This document shows, in pieces, positions 37,280-46,097 of a DNA stretch of 64,000 nt. Every line of letters begins with the position of its first letter. The stretch's first letter is position 1. The position numbers and the translations under genes were made by a program. The notes under the pieces were generated by a model. It searched no databases, was not told where the DNA came from, and saw only the letters and a program-made list of their open reading frames with translations. Source of the DNA: Silvimonas terrae (GTDB lineage: Bacteria > Pseudomonadota > Gammaproteobacteria > Burkholderiales > Chitinibacteraceae); the NCBI RefSeq assembly GCF_014202765.1, contig NZ_JACHHN010000001.1:871735-935734 (forward strand), written 5' to 3'.

Positions 37280-38056
37280 ATGGAAGTGATTCATTCGCCG
37301 CAGAACGCGTTGTACAAGCTTTGCCATAAACTGGCGACGCATCGGCGGGACCGTCTCAAGCAAAAGAAAACCCTGCTCGATGGCGCGCACCTCGTTGCTG
37401 CCGCGCTGGATGCGGGCTGGGTGATCGAAAAACTGTTGATCACGCCAGACGGTGCCGGTAATCCTGAGGTAGCGGGTTTGATCAAAGCCTGTGACGTGCC
37501 GGCAACGGTGCTGGAAGCCACGTTGTTCAAGTCTCTGTCTGAATTGCCCAGCCCCACCGGCGTGATGGCGCTGGTGAGTATTCCCGATAGCCAGACAGCC
37601 CGGCAGCACGGTTTGTGCCTGTTACTTGATGGCGTCCAGGACCCTGGCAATGTCGGTTCCATTTTGCGCACCGCTGCGGCCGCCGGGGTAGACCAGGTCT
37701 TGTTGTCTGATCATTGCGCTGACCTGTGGTCACCCAAAGTCTTGCGTGCCGGCATGGGCGCACACTTTGTCCTTGATCTGGTAGAACGTGCGGACCTGGC
37801 GCAGTTTGCCGATGGCTTTGCCGGCCCGGTGGCTGCGCTGATGCTGGACGACGCGCAAGACCTCTATGCCGCTACGCTCACTGGTAATCTGGCCCTCGTC
37901 ATGGGATCGGAAGGACAGGGTGTGTCTGCCGACATGGCTGCCCGCGCCACCCTGCGGCTGACGATCCCCATGCACCCGGGGATTGAATCGCTCAACGTGG
38001 GCGCTGCTGCCGCCATATGCCTGTACGAGCGCGTGCGGCAAGCGCGCACGGCCTGA
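37280..38056 (+). CDS. SpoU/TrmH-family RNA 2'-O-methyltransferase
   Basis: A 258-residue SPOUT methyltransferase for rRNA or tRNA. A small N-terminal substrate-binding domain (about residues 1-95) is followed by the knotted catalytic domain with LDGVQDPGNVGSILRTAAAA, the AMP-like site LALVMGSEGQGVS and the closing IPMHPGIESLNVGAAAAICL. These are the three canonical SpoU motifs. The exact target nucleotide cannot be told. It starts 18 bases after the HDOD gene. Confidence 0.9.
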   Translation: MEVIHSPQNALYKLCHKLATHRRDRLKQKKTLLDGAHLVAAALDAGWVIEKLLITPDGAGNPEVAGLIKACDVPATVLEATLFKSLSELPSPTGVMALVSIPDSQTARQHGLCLLLDGVQDPGNVGSILRTAAAAGVDQVLLSDHCADLWSPKVLRAGMGAHFVLDLVERADLAQFADGFAGPVAALMLDDAQDLYAATLTGNLALVMGSEGQGVSADMAARATLRLTIPMHPGIESLNVGAAAAICLYERVRQARTA

Positions 38057-38117
38057 GCCGCCGACAGCCTATAATCAGACTATCCTCTGAGCCGCAACTG
38101 CGCTGTGGAACCCGCCC

Positions 38118-38615
38118 ATGTCTAATTTCCCCGACGGTCTTTTTTTTGAAATGCGCCTGCCACTGACCTGGCAGAACGAACCCACCCAACATCCTCTGGA
38201 AGCCCAGCGTTACCTGGAGGTGCTGGAGGCCATGGACCAGCACCCGCATGAAGAGCGTGAGGTTTCTCAGGTGGAATCCCGGCTTGATCTGCAATTATTG
38301 TGGCTGGCGCGTTTGCTGACCCCGCAAAAGCCGTCAGAACGGGACGGGTTGATCGGCATTGAACACGTGCAATGGGCGCAGTCCGAACCCTTGGCCGTGG
38401 GCCAGACTGGTTACGTGGGCTTGATGTTAAGCGCCAGCCTGCCTTACCTGATGAGCTTGCCCGCCCAGGTGGAACAGGTCGAGGCCGATGGCCAGGCGCA
38501 CATTATTCTGGCGAAATGGGATTACCCCACGCCGGGCCTGAAAGAAGTCTTTGAACGGACGGTTTTCCGTCATCACCGCGAATTCATTCGCCGCAATCGT
38601 GGAGCAGATTCTTGA
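38118..38615 (+). CDS. Small conserved protein, possibly atypical PilZ-like
   Basis: A 165-residue soluble protein starting MSNFPDGLFFEMRLPLTWQ, with a mixed helix and strand pattern (QVESRLDLQLLWLARLL, then VGYVGLMLSASLPYLMSLP-like strands). Its layout recalls atypical PilZ-type proteins that pair a short strand-rich domain with helices, but the RxxxR and DxSxxG motifs of true c-di-GMP-binding PilZ domains are absent. It ends where ung begins (overlap of four bases). The family call is tentative; the gene itself is well supported by coding length and tight spacing. Confidence 0.45.
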   Translation: MSNFPDGLFFEMRLPLTWQNEPTQHPLEAQRYLEVLEAMDQHPHEEREVSQVESRLDLQLLWLARLLTPQKPSERDGLIGIEHVQWAQSEPLAVGQTGYVGLMLSASLPYLMSLPAQVEQVEADGQAHIILAKWDYPTPGLKEVFERTVFRHHREFIRRNRGADS

Positions 38616-39289
38616 TTTTTGATGCGATTCCAGCCGCCTGGCAACCGTTGTTGTCGGCGTTGCGCCAAAACCCCGCACTGACTGGCCTTGATGCGTTTCT
38701 GACCGCCGAAGCGGCTGCCGGCAAAGTGATTTATCCGCCGCGTGCCCACTGGTTTGCCGCACTGGCGCATGTCGCCCCGGCCGATGTCAAAGTGGTGATT
38801 TTGGGGCAAGACCCGTATCACGGCGCAGGTCAGGCGCATGGGCTGAGTTTTTCAGTACCCCCGGGCATCAAAAAGCCACCCTCACTGAACAATATCTGGA
38901 AAGAAATTGCGCGCGATCTGGGGCTGACGCCACCGCAAGATGGTTCACTGACGGGTTGGGCCGATCAGGGCGTGTTGCTGCTTAACACCGTACTGACGGT
39001 AGAGGCTGATTGCGCAGCATCGCACGCCAAACGTGGCTGGGAAGTCCTCACTGACGAGATCATCCGGCAACTGGCCGCGCAAGAATCCGGCATTGTTTTC
39101 ATGCTCTGGGGTAGTCACGCGCAAAAGAAAGCCGCATTGATAGACCGCAACAAACACCTGGTGCTGGAGTCCGTCCACCCATCGCCTTTGTCGGCGCACC
39201 GGGGATTTATCGGCAACGGGCATTTCTCGGCCGCCAACCAGTATTTGCAAACGCAGCACCGGCCGGTCATTGACTGGGCCAAGGCCTGA
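38612..39289 (+). CDS. ung: Uracil-DNA glycosylase
   Basis: A 225-residue family 1 enzyme that removes uracil from DNA. The catalytic Asp is in VVILGQDPYHGAGQAHG, the DNA-intercalating loop and His are in HPSPLSAHRGF, and GVLLLNTVLTVE is also typical. The start is a TTG overlapping the upstream stop in a TTGA arrangement, with GGAG seven bases upstream. No ATG fits. Length matches E. coli Ung (229). Confidence 0.95.
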   Translation: MIFDAIPAAWQPLLSALRQNPALTGLDAFLTAEAAAGKVIYPPRAHWFAALAHVAPADVKVVILGQDPYHGAGQAHGLSFSVPPGIKKPPSLNNIWKEIARDLGLTPPQDGSLTGWADQGVLLLNTVLTVEADCAASHAKRGWEVLTDEIIRQLAAQESGIVFMLWGSHAQKKAALIDRNKHLVLESVHPSPLSAHRGFIGNGHFSAANQYLQTQHRPVIDWAKA

Positions 39290-39387
39290 TACATACACAA
39301 CGCCACATCACAGAAAAAGCCGCCCACCAGACCGGAAACACCGGCGCAAACGGCTTCAGAGCAACCGCAGCGGAACGAAACCCGATC

Positions 39388-40272
39388 ATGTCTTCCCTTC
39401 TTGCCTTCGATATTGGCGGCACGCAGATCAAGTACGGCCTCGTCGGGCCGGACGGCGTGGTCAGCCAGGTTCAGACTGTGCCCACGCCTGCAATGCAGGG
39501 TGGGCCCCATGTGCTTGATTTCTTGTGCACGCTGGCCGCGCCGCTGGTTGCGGATCACGCCCCCGCGGGCATCGCCATCAGCACGCTCGGACTGGTTGAT
39601 CCGGAGACGGGCGTGATCCTCGGCGCCGCTGAGGCCATCCCGGGTTATCCGGGCTGTTCTCCCAAAACCGTTCTGGCAAACGCATTTGGCCTGCCGGTGA
39701 CGGTCGAAAACGACGTCAATTGTGTCGCGCTGGCCGAGGGCTGGACTGGGGCCGCGCAAGGCTGCGCCCATTTTATTGCGTTGACGGTGGGTACGGGCAT
39801 TGGCGGCGGCATTGTCATCAACCATGCCTTGTACCGTGGGGCGCGGGCAGCAGCCGGGGAATGGGGCTATATGCGCATCGACGGCAAAATGTGGGAGCAG
39901 CATGCTTCGACATCTGCCCTGGTGCGTGCGATTGAAGCCGCCACGGGTGAGGGCGGCTGGAGTGGCGAGCGCATCATGACGGCCTACGACGGTGGGGATG
40001 CCGTGGTTTGTGCCGTCGTTGCCCAGTGGCGTGAACTGTTGGCGACCGGCATTGCCAACCTGATATACGCTTTCAACCCGCAGCGGGTAGTGGTGGGAGG
40101 TGGCATCAGTGCCCGGGGTGAGCGCTTCCGGCAAGAACTCAGTACGGCGATTGATGACGTGCTGGAGCCGGATTTTCGCGGCACCACCGCCATTTGCCTC
40201 GCCAGTGCCGGCAACCATGCCGGCATGATCGGCGCAGCCCGCAACTGGTGGCTGGCCCACGCCGCCGTCTGA
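39388..40272 (+). CDS. ROK-family sugar kinase without the zinc site
   Basis: A 294-residue ROK protein. The ATP-binding FDIGGTQIKYG is at residues 7-17, the catalytic Asp is D109 in VENDVNCVALAE, and the phosphate loop is TVGTGIGGGIV (133-143). The usual ROK zinc motif (CxCGxxGCxE) is absent and the zinc His is replaced in GEWGYM (157-162). This matches the beta-glucoside kinase BglK branch, which I recall as also lacking zinc. Its partner 41 bases downstream is a GH9 hydrolase, so the substrate is probably glucose, glucosamine or a phosphorylatable disaccharide released from a beta-linked glucan or chitosan-type oligosaccharide. There is no DNA-binding domain, so it is not a NagC-type repressor. 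Confidence 0.8.
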   Translation: MSSLLAFDIGGTQIKYGLVGPDGVVSQVQTVPTPAMQGGPHVLDFLCTLAAPLVADHAPAGIAISTLGLVDPETGVILGAAEAIPGYPGCSPKTVLANAFGLPVTVENDVNCVALAEGWTGAAQGCAHFIALTVGTGIGGGIVINHALYRGARAAAGEWGYMRIDGKMWEQHASTSALVRAIEAATGEGGWSGERIMTAYDGGDAVVCAVVAQWRELLATGIANLIYAFNPQRVVVGGGISARGERFRQELSTAIDDVLEPDFRGTTAICLASAGNHAGMIGAARNWWLAHAAV

Positions 40273-40313
40273 AACCGCACCGCACCCAGCCCGCAGAGGC
40301 AACCGGAGACGAA

Positions 40314-42002
40314 ATGAAAATCCTGTTCAACCACATTGGTTTCACCCCGCAGGCGCGCAAGCTGGCGACCATTGAAGCACCCGCCAGCGCGGCGCTGCTG
40401 ACCTTTAGCCTGTATGACGCCTCAACCCGCCAGAAAGTGTTGAGCGGCCCGGTTACGGCCAGCGGCACGGTCGATAACTGGAAAAACCGCCATTTCTGGC
40501 AAGCCGATTTTTCTGCGCAGACTGACGTGGGCGAGTATTTCATTGTGGTCGATGGCGTTCAGCCACCGCTGGTGTCGCACACCTTTGCGATCGATGCGGA
40601 CTTGTTTGCCGGCCAGATGCTCTCTGACATTGTTCACTACCTCAAAGGCCAGCGTTGCACCGGGCTGTACGACAACGCCGATCGCAGCCGCCCCAAATTT
40701 GGCAGTGACGAGCGCCGGGATGTCCACGGCGGCTGGTTTGATGCCTCGGGCGATTGCTCCAAATACCTGTCGCATCTGTCCGTTGCCAACTTCATGAACC
40801 CGCAGCAAACACCGCAAGTGGTGTGGAATCTGCTCGACGGCCACGCCCAACTGCCGCCGCAACTGAAATGGTTCAATGAACGCATGGTCGATGAAGCCTT
40901 GCATGGCGCGGATTTTCTGGTGCGCATGCAAGACCCGGCCGGCTTCTTCTACATGACGCTGTTCGATAAATGGTCCAAGGACGAAAACCAGCGTGACCTG
41001 TGTGCGTATGCCACGCAGCAGGGCATCAAGTCTGACCGCTATCAGGCCGCGTTCCGGCAGGGTGGCGGCATGACCATTGCGGCGCTGGCCCGCGCCAGCC
41101 AGTTGGGCCGTGATGGTGAATTCACGCGTGACCAATATCTGGGCGCGGCGCAAACCGGTTTTGCCCACCTGCAAGAACACAATCTGCGCTATCTGGACGA
41201 TGGTGTGGAAAACATCATCGACGATTATTGCGCCTTGCTGGCGGCTACCGAGTTGCTGGCCGTGACGGGAGAGGGTGCGTACGCGGATGCCGCCGTGCGC
41301 CGGGTCAATAACCTGCTGGTACGCCAGCATGACGACGGCTGGTTCCGGGCGGATGAAACCGGCGCGCGCTCGTTCTTTCATGCGGCAGATGCCGGCCTGC
41401 CGGAAATCGCCCTGATGCGTTATCTGGAAATCGTGCCTGCCAGCCCGTTGGCCGGTAGAATTCGTGCGGCGCTACGCTTGGCGTTTGAATATGCCTTGCG
41501 CATTACTGGGGAAGAAGTGAACAATCCGTTCGGCTACCCGCGCCAGTATGTCTTGCAGCCGGGCAAGCCTGGACAGACACAGTTCTTCATTCCGCATGAC
41601 AATGGCACGGGCTACTGGTGGCAAGGCGAAAACGCCCGGTTGGGCTCGATTGCCGCTGCTGCGGCGCGCGCCAGCCAGCTGTTTACGGAAGAGGCCGCCT
41701 TCTCTGTCGCCCTGGGCCATTATGCCCAGGCTGCGCTGGACTGGATTCTGGGCCACAATCCGTTTGATAGCTGCATGTTGCAAGGCTGGGGCCGCAATAA
41801 CCCGCGTTACGAGCCTGGCTACTACAATGCGCCAGGCGGGGTGTGTAATGGCATCACCAGTGGGCTTGAGGATGAAACGGACATCGATTTCAGAAAGTCC
41901 GAGGTCGCGACCATGGCAAATAGCTGGCGCTGGACCGAACAATGGATGCCGCATGGTGCCTGGCTTTTCCTGGCGCTGTGCAGTCGAATCAACAAGGAGT
42001 AA
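40314..42002 (+). CDS. Cytoplasmic GH9-family glycoside hydrolase
   Basis: A 562-residue enzyme with an N-terminal Ig-like CelD_N domain (about 1-95) and a GH9 (alpha/alpha)6 barrel. Catalytic aspartates D143 and D147 lie in HGGWFDASGDCSKYL, one residue longer than the common DAGD. The acid Glu is E530 in FRKSEVATMANS, matching the second half of the GH9 signature. There is no signal peptide, so it acts inside the cell on imported oligosaccharides. GH9 enzymes of this cytoplasmic kind include endo/exo-glucanases and the exo-beta-glucosaminidases of vibrios. The start at 40314 has GGAG five bases upstream. It lies between a ROK kinase and hldD. Confidence 0.85.
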   Translation: MKILFNHIGFTPQARKLATIEAPASAALLTFSLYDASTRQKVLSGPVTASGTVDNWKNRHFWQADFSAQTDVGEYFIVVDGVQPPLVSHTFAIDADLFAGQMLSDIVHYLKGQRCTGLYDNADRSRPKFGSDERRDVHGGWFDASGDCSKYLSHLSVANFMNPQQTPQVVWNLLDGHAQLPPQLKWFNERMVDEALHGADFLVRMQDPAGFFYMTLFDKWSKDENQRDLCAYATQQGIKSDRYQAAFRQGGGMTIAALARASQLGRDGEFTRDQYLGAAQTGFAHLQEHNLRYLDDGVENIIDDYCALLAATELLAVTGEGAYADAAVRRVNNLLVRQHDDGWFRADETGARSFFHAADAGLPEIALMRYLEIVPASPLAGRIRAALRLAFEYALRITGEEVNNPFGYPRQYVLQPGKPGQTQFFIPHDNGTGYWWQGENARLGSIAAAAARASQLFTEEAAFSVALGHYAQAALDWILGHNPFDSCMLQGWGRNNPRYEPGYYNAPGGVCNGITSGLEDETDIDFRKSEVATMANSWRWTEQWMPHGAWLFLALCSRINKE

Positions 42003-42005
42003 GCA

Positions 42006-43007
42006 ATGACCATCGTGGTTACCGGCGCTGCCGGTTTTATCGGTTCCAATATCGTCAAGGCGCTGAATGCGCGCGGCGAAACCGACATCATCGCCGTGGA
42101 CAACCTCACGCGGGGCGACAAGTTCCGCAATCTGGTCGATTGCCAGATTTCGCACTACGTCGACAAAAACGAGTTTATTGCCGAACTGGCCAGCGGCCGC
42201 TGGGATGGCCAGATTACCGCCATCCTGCATCAGGGCGCGTGTTCTGACACCATGGAACACAATGGCAAGTACATGATGGAAAACAACTATCAGTACACGC
42301 TCGGTCTGTTTGAGTGGTGCCAGGCTGAAGAAGTCCAGTTCATTTATGCCTCCAGCGCGGCCACCTATGGTGCCGGCAGCAACGGGTTCCATGAAGACCC
42401 GGAGTGCGAGTCGCCGCTGAACGTGTACGGTTACTCCAAGCTCCTGTTTGATCAGGTGCTGCGTCAGCGCTGGGATGATCTGTCTGCCCAGGCCGTCGGT
42501 TTCCGTTACTTCAATGTCTACGGCGATCGCGAATGGCACAAGGAACGCATGGCATCTGTCGCCTTCCATCACTACAACCAGTATCGCCAGAACGGCAAGG
42601 TCAAACTGTTTGGTGAGTACGGCGGCTACCCGGCCGGTGGTCACACCCGTGACTTCGTGTCGGTGGAAGATGTCGTCAAGGTCAACCTGTGGTTCCTGGA
42701 TAACGCAGAAGTTTGCGGCGTGTACAACGTCGGCACGGGGCGCGCGCAGCCTTTCAACGACGTGGCGACCACGGTGATCAACACCTTCCGCCAGCAAGAA
42801 GGCAAATCAGTGCTGACCCTGGAGCAGATTCTGGCCGAAGGCTTGCTGGAGTACACCGAATTCCCGGACGCGCTCAAAGGCAAATACCAAAGCTTTACCG
42901 AGGCCGACCTGACGCTGCTGCGGGAAGCGGGCTATGAAGAGCCATTCATGACCGTGGAAGAAGGCGTACAACGCTACGTGGAAACGCTGCTCAAGCGTGG
43001 TGCCTGA
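42006..43007 (+). CDS. hldD: ADP-L-glycero-D-manno-heptose 6-epimerase
   Basis: A 333-residue short-chain dehydrogenase that makes the ADP-heptose precursor of the LPS inner core. The NADP-binding [18 protein letters not shown], the specific [20 protein letters not shown] block, the YGYSK Tyr-Lys pair and the [13 protein letters not shown] segment identify it clearly. It begins three bases after the GH9 gene and ends at a terminator, so it appears to be the last gene of a kinase-hydrolase-epimerase unit, an unusual setting. Confidence 0.95.
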   Translation: MTIVVTGAAGFIGSNIVKALNARGETDIIAVDNLTRGDKFRNLVDCQISHYVDKNEFIAELASGRWDGQITAILHQGACSDTMEHNGKYMMENNYQYTLGLFEWCQAEEVQFIYASSAATYGAGSNGFHEDPECESPLNVYGYSKLLFDQVLRQRWDDLSAQAVGFRYFNVYGDREWHKERMASVAFHHYNQYRQNGKVKLFGEYGGYPAGGHTRDFVSVEDVVKVNLWFLDNAEVCGVYNVGTGRAQPFNDVATTVINTFRQQEGKSVLTLEQILAEGLLEYTEFPDALKGKYQSFTEADLTLLREAGYEEPFMTVEEGVQRYVETLLKRGA

Positions 43008-43028
43008 TGAACCGGCCTGTGTTTTGAG

Positions 43029-43061
43029 AAAAAAGCCGCATCTGGTGATGCGGCTTTTTTT
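43029..43061. terminator. Bidirectional terminator between hldD and the AraC gene
   Basis: A 14-bp perfect stem (43029-43042 with 43047-43060, 4-nt loop) is flanked by A and T runs and lies between two convergent genes. The last T residues overlap the AraC stop codon region. Confidence 0.88.
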
Positions 43062-43980
43062 ATGGGCTGGCGTGACTGGCCACGCCGGCGCGGACCAGTG
43101 CCGATTGTGTGGCCGGCGCATCCTCCTGCATCACGCGGCGCAGATGGTAGCGCTTGCGGAATGCTGCCGGGGACATGGCCTTGGCCAGACCAAATTGCTT
43201 GTAGAAGTGGCTGGGGCTGGGAAAACCACTTTCTTCTGCCACCAACTGGATGGGCATTTGCGAGGTAATCAACAGGTTGCAGGCGTGGCCAATCCGCAAT
43301 TGCGCCAGGAGGCCGGTCATGCTGTCCTGCAATTGCTCCCGCAACAGGCGTTTGATGGTGGCTTCACTACTGCGCGTGACGGTGGCCAGATCCGCCAGGG
43401 TGACCGGCTCCCGATAGTGTTCATGCAGCCAGGCCAGTGCGGTTTCGACACGTTTGTCCTGGTATTCTGGCGTTGGGGCTCCGCCAATCAAGCGTGCTTC
43501 ATGATCCCGTGGCAATTGGTCGAGAATCTGCAGCAGCCGACTGAGCCGATCCAGTCCACGGCTTTGGTGTAACGCGTCAAACAGCGGTACCAGCTTGCGC
43601 GTACAGGCCTCGCTGATCACCACGCCTTGCTGCACCTTGCGCAGCCAGTCGGCAAAGCCGATCAACTCTGGCAAGCCGCCCGTAGCCAGTTGTTCCAGCC
43701 ACTCTCGCGTGAAGAAAATGACCTGGACCTCATGGCACTGGCCGTCGGCACGGCTTTGCGCCTGCCAGGTGTGCGCTTGATTGGGGGCGACCAGCGTCAG
43801 GTCCAGCTCACCAAACGGGGCTACGTCTCCACCGACATAGCGCATGCCGCGGGCGCGACGCGTCAATGTCAGTTCGTACTCCGGGTGATAGTGCCAGGCA
43901 AAGGGAACCCGTTCTACCAGCAAATGCTGGTAATGCCAGCGCTGCCCGAAGGTTTGTCCCACCATTTCGCGTATAAGCAT
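43060..43980 (-). CDS. AraC-family transcriptional regulator with cupin sensor
   Basis: A 306-residue regulator. The N-terminal half has a cupin pattern (FAWHYHPEYELTLTRRARGM, then DLTLVAPNQAHTWQ) that usually binds a small ligand such as a sugar. The C-terminal half carries two helix-turn-helix motifs: VTLADLATVTRSSEATIKRLL, near residue 195, and LVAEESGFPSPSHFYKQFG, near 245. It faces away from the HAD phosphatase gene, with 122 bases between their starts, so it may control that gene or the ROK-GH9 unit on its other side. The ligand is unknown. Confidence 0.88.
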   Translation of the reverse strand: MLIREMVGQTFGQRWHYQHLLVERVPFAWHYHPEYELTLTRRARGMRYVGGDVAPFGELDLTLVAPNQAHTWQAQSRADGQCHEVQVIFFTREWLEQLATGGLPELIGFADWLRKVQQGVVISEACTRKLVPLFDALHQSRGLDRLSRLLQILDQLPRDHEARLIGGAPTPEYQDKRVETALAWLHEHYREPVTLADLATVTRSSEATIKRLLREQLQDSMTGLLAQLRIGHACNLLITSQMPIQLVAEESGFPSPSHFYKQFGLAKAMSPAAFRKRYHLRRVMQEDAPATQSALVRAGVASHASP

Positions 43981-44102
43981 ACGGGTTAAACCTTAGGGGT
44001 TGGTTTGAGCTAATCCTGTAGAAATTTGCACCATAACAGAACGCAAGTCTAGCCCCAGCGCCTAAGATAGAGTCATCTCCACCCAAAGCTCACGAGGCTG
44101 AT

Positions 44103-44774
44103 ATGCAGCAACACCGCGCACAGGCGTTCCTGTTCGACATGGACGGCACCCTGATTGATTCTCACATTCTGGTGGAGCGGGTCTGGGAGGCGTGGTGCGC
44201 GCGCTGCGACCTGAACCTGGACGACATCCGCCAGTACACCCACGGCGTACGTACGGAAGACACCGTGCGCATGGTGGCACCCCACCTGGATGTGGTGGCA
44301 GAAGTGGCCTGGATGGAAGAAATCGAAACCGATACGACCGGTGGCATTGCACCGGTGCCCGGTGCCGATACCTTCTTGCAACAGATGCCGGCTGGTCGCT
44401 GGGCCGTCGTCACCTCCGCCTCGCGCCCGGTCCTGGATGTGCGCTTTGCAGCTTGCAATATGCAGTTACCAGATGTGGTGGTGACCTCTGAAGAGGTTGA
44501 TCGCGGCAAGCCTGCACCTGATCCGTATTTGCTGGCGGCAAAGCGCCTGGGCGTTGATCCACGCCAATGCATTGTGTTTGAAGACGCCCCGGCGGGCATG
44601 GCCTCGGCGCTGGCTGCCGGTTGCAAGGTGGTGCTGGTGGGTGATTTCATCTCGGACGAACCCGGCGTGATTGGCCATATCACCGACTTTGCCCAGCTTG
44701 AGTTCTCCGTCGATGGTGATTTGGTGTTGAGCGCGCCGGCACCGGTGCTCAAGGGTTTGCGGGCCATTGCCTAG
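44103..44774 (+). CDS. HAD-family sugar-phosphatase-like hydrolase
   Basis: A 223-residue HAD hydrolase of the beta-phosphoglucomutase-like group. The nucleophile motif FLFDMDGTLIDS is near the N-terminus, followed by a helical cap (about 20-85), the Thr/Ser motif VVTSASRP, the Lys motif GKPAPDPYLLAAKRL and the acidic motif CIVFEDAPAGMASALAAG. Relatives dephosphorylate small sugar phosphates or glycerol phosphates. It is divergent from the AraC gene and is followed by a terminator. Confidence 0.85.
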   Translation: MQQHRAQAFLFDMDGTLIDSHILVERVWEAWCARCDLNLDDIRQYTHGVRTEDTVRMVAPHLDVVAEVAWMEEIETDTTGGIAPVPGADTFLQQMPAGRWAVVTSASRPVLDVRFAACNMQLPDVVVTSEEVDRGKPAPDPYLLAAKRLGVDPRQCIVFEDAPAGMASALAAGCKVVLVGDFISDEPGVIGHITDFAQLEFSVDGDLVLSAPAPVLKGLRAIA

Positions 44775-44800
44775 TGACTTGCCTGGGCGGTTTCGGCATC

Positions 44801-44830
44801 AAAGGGGGCTGCGTGAAGTCCCCTTTTTAT
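44801..44830 (+). terminator. Terminator of the HAD phosphatase gene
   Basis: AAAGGGG (44801-44807) pairs with CCCCTTT (44820-44826) around a 12-nt loop, followed by TTAT, 27 bases after the stop codon. Confidence 0.65.
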
Positions 44831-44832
44831 TT

Positions 44833-44857
44833 GATCCCGATGCTCCGATCCCGATGC
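44833..44857. repeat. Short tandem direct repeat
   Basis: GATCCCGATGC occurs at 44833-44843 and again at 44847-44857, separated by three bases. It lies at the left edge of the repeat-rich stretch before cysM. Confidence 0.6.
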
Positions 44858-44860
44858 GGG

Positions 44861-45052
44861 CATTCCAGCCAGAATGACGAAGTGGTCGTGTGAGAAGGGG
44901 GAGCCGGCATCTTCTTGGCTCGTCATTCCTGCGAAAGCAGGAATCCAGTACGCCCGCCACAGGCGGGCTTTTGCGGGCAAACCATGTTCAGTGCCTGCGG
45001 CACATACCGTTTACACCTGGATTCCGGCTCAGGGCCGGAATGACGAAGTGGT
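44861..45052. repeat. Cluster of palindromic ATTCC...GGAAT intergenic repeats
   Basis: Two perfect stem-loops share one design. ATTCCTGC, GAAA, GCAGGAAT sits at 44925-44944 inside a CGTCATTCC...GGAATCCAGT context. ATTCCGGC, TCAGG, GCCGGAAT sits at 45021-45041 in the opposite orientation, followed by GACGAAGTGG. A partial third copy, with the same GAATGACGAAGTGG tail, is at 44861-44886. A hairpin GCCCGCC, ACA, GGCGGGC followed by TTTT (44952-44972) lies between them. These look like the short mobile palindromes found in many proteobacterial intergenic regions. Apart from them, 44831-45140 holds no gene; the 91-codon frame across it is an accident of the repeats. Confidence 0.75.
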
Positions 45053-45144
45053 GATGTGCCTGGAAAAGATGTTGCATCTGACGAGCCCGGACTTACACAC
45101 CGCATACCCAACGAACCGATGCCGGTGTGACCCCATGATGAGGG

Positions 45145-45150
45145 TATAAT
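45145..45150 (+). promoter_or_regulatory. Candidate -10 element of cysM
   Basis: A perfect TATAAT lies 22 bases upstream of the cysM ATG. No good -35 hexamer stands 16-18 bases before it, so the promoter may need an activator or be weak. Confidence 0.4.
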
Positions 45151-45172
45151 TGCCCCATCACTGGAGTGCTGC

Positions 45173-46051
45173 ATGTTCAAATATCTAGAAGATTTCGTCG
45201 GGAACACCCCGCTGGTCCGACTCAAGCGCCTGCCGGGCAACACCAGCAACATCGTTCTTGTGAAGCTGGAAGGCAACAATCCGGCCGGTTCGGTGAAAGA
45301 CCGTCCGGCGCTATCCATGATCCGCCACGCGCAAGAACGCGGCACCATCAAGCCAGGCGATCGCCTGATCGAAGCCACCTCTGGTAATACCGGCATTGCA
45401 CTGGCTATGGCCGCCGCCATGATGGGTTACCGCATGACGCTGATCATGGCCAAAAGCTCCAGCGTCGAACGCGTACAGACCATGAAGGCATTTGGCGCTG
45501 AAGTGATCCTGGCCGAGTCTATGGAAGGCTCGCGCGATCTGGCCGCAGAGATGGTTGCCAGGGGCGAGGGCGTGATGCTGGATCAGTTTGCCAATCCGGA
45601 TAACCCGCTGGCGCATTACGAAACCACCGGCCCGGAAATCTGGCGTGATACCGACGGCAAGATCACCCATTTTGTGTCCAGCATGGGCACCACCGGCACG
45701 GTGATGGGCACGCAGCGTTACTTGAAAGAACAAAACAAGGGCATCCAGATTGTGGGCGTACAGCCTACGGATGGCGCCTCTATTGCCGGCATTCGCAAAT
45801 GGCCGGCCGAATACGTACCTGCCATCTGCGACTGGAGCAAGCTTGATCGCGTGATGGAAGTTACCCAACTGGAAGCGGAAGAGATGACTCGCCGCCTGGC
45901 GCGCGAAGAAGGGATTTTTGCCGGCGTTTCGTCGGGTGGTGCACTGGCCGCGGCACTCCGGTTGTCGGCCGAGGTCGAAAACGCGGTAATCGTGTCTATT
46001 GTCTGCGATCGTGGTGACCGTTATCTCTCCACCGGGGTATTCCCCGCATGA
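45173..46051 (+). CDS. cysM: Cysteine synthase B (O-acetylserine sulfhydrylase)
   Basis: A 292-residue PLP enzyme that makes cysteine from O-acetylserine and sulfide or thiosulfate. The PLP lysine is K42 in NPAGSVKDRP. SGNTGIALA and the phosphate-binding SMGTTGTVMGTQRYL are intact, and the shorter length and EGNNPAGSVKDRPA wording favour CysM over CysK. GGAG precedes the ATG. It heads a run of eight plus-strand genes ending with cysS, which also uses cysteine. Confidence 0.93.
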   Translation: MFKYLEDFVGNTPLVRLKRLPGNTSNIVLVKLEGNNPAGSVKDRPALSMIRHAQERGTIKPGDRLIEATSGNTGIALAMAAAMMGYRMTLIMAKSSSVERVQTMKAFGAEVILAESMEGSRDLAAEMVARGEGVMLDQFANPDNPLAHYETTGPEIWRDTDGKITHFVSSMGTTGTVMGTQRYLKEQNKGIQIVGVQPTDGASIAGIRKWPAEYVPAICDWSKLDRVMEVTQLEAEEMTRRLAREEGIFAGVSSGGALAAALRLSAEVENAVIVSIVCDRGDRYLSTGVFPA

Positions 46052-46097
46052 GCCGTGATATCAAAGTCCGCGGGCGTTTGCGCCAGAAGGGGGTGTG

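Noticed and set aside
44874-45149. 91-codon frame in the repeat cluster before cysM
   Set aside because: It runs through palindromic repeats, lacks a ribosome binding site and has no protein-like composition.
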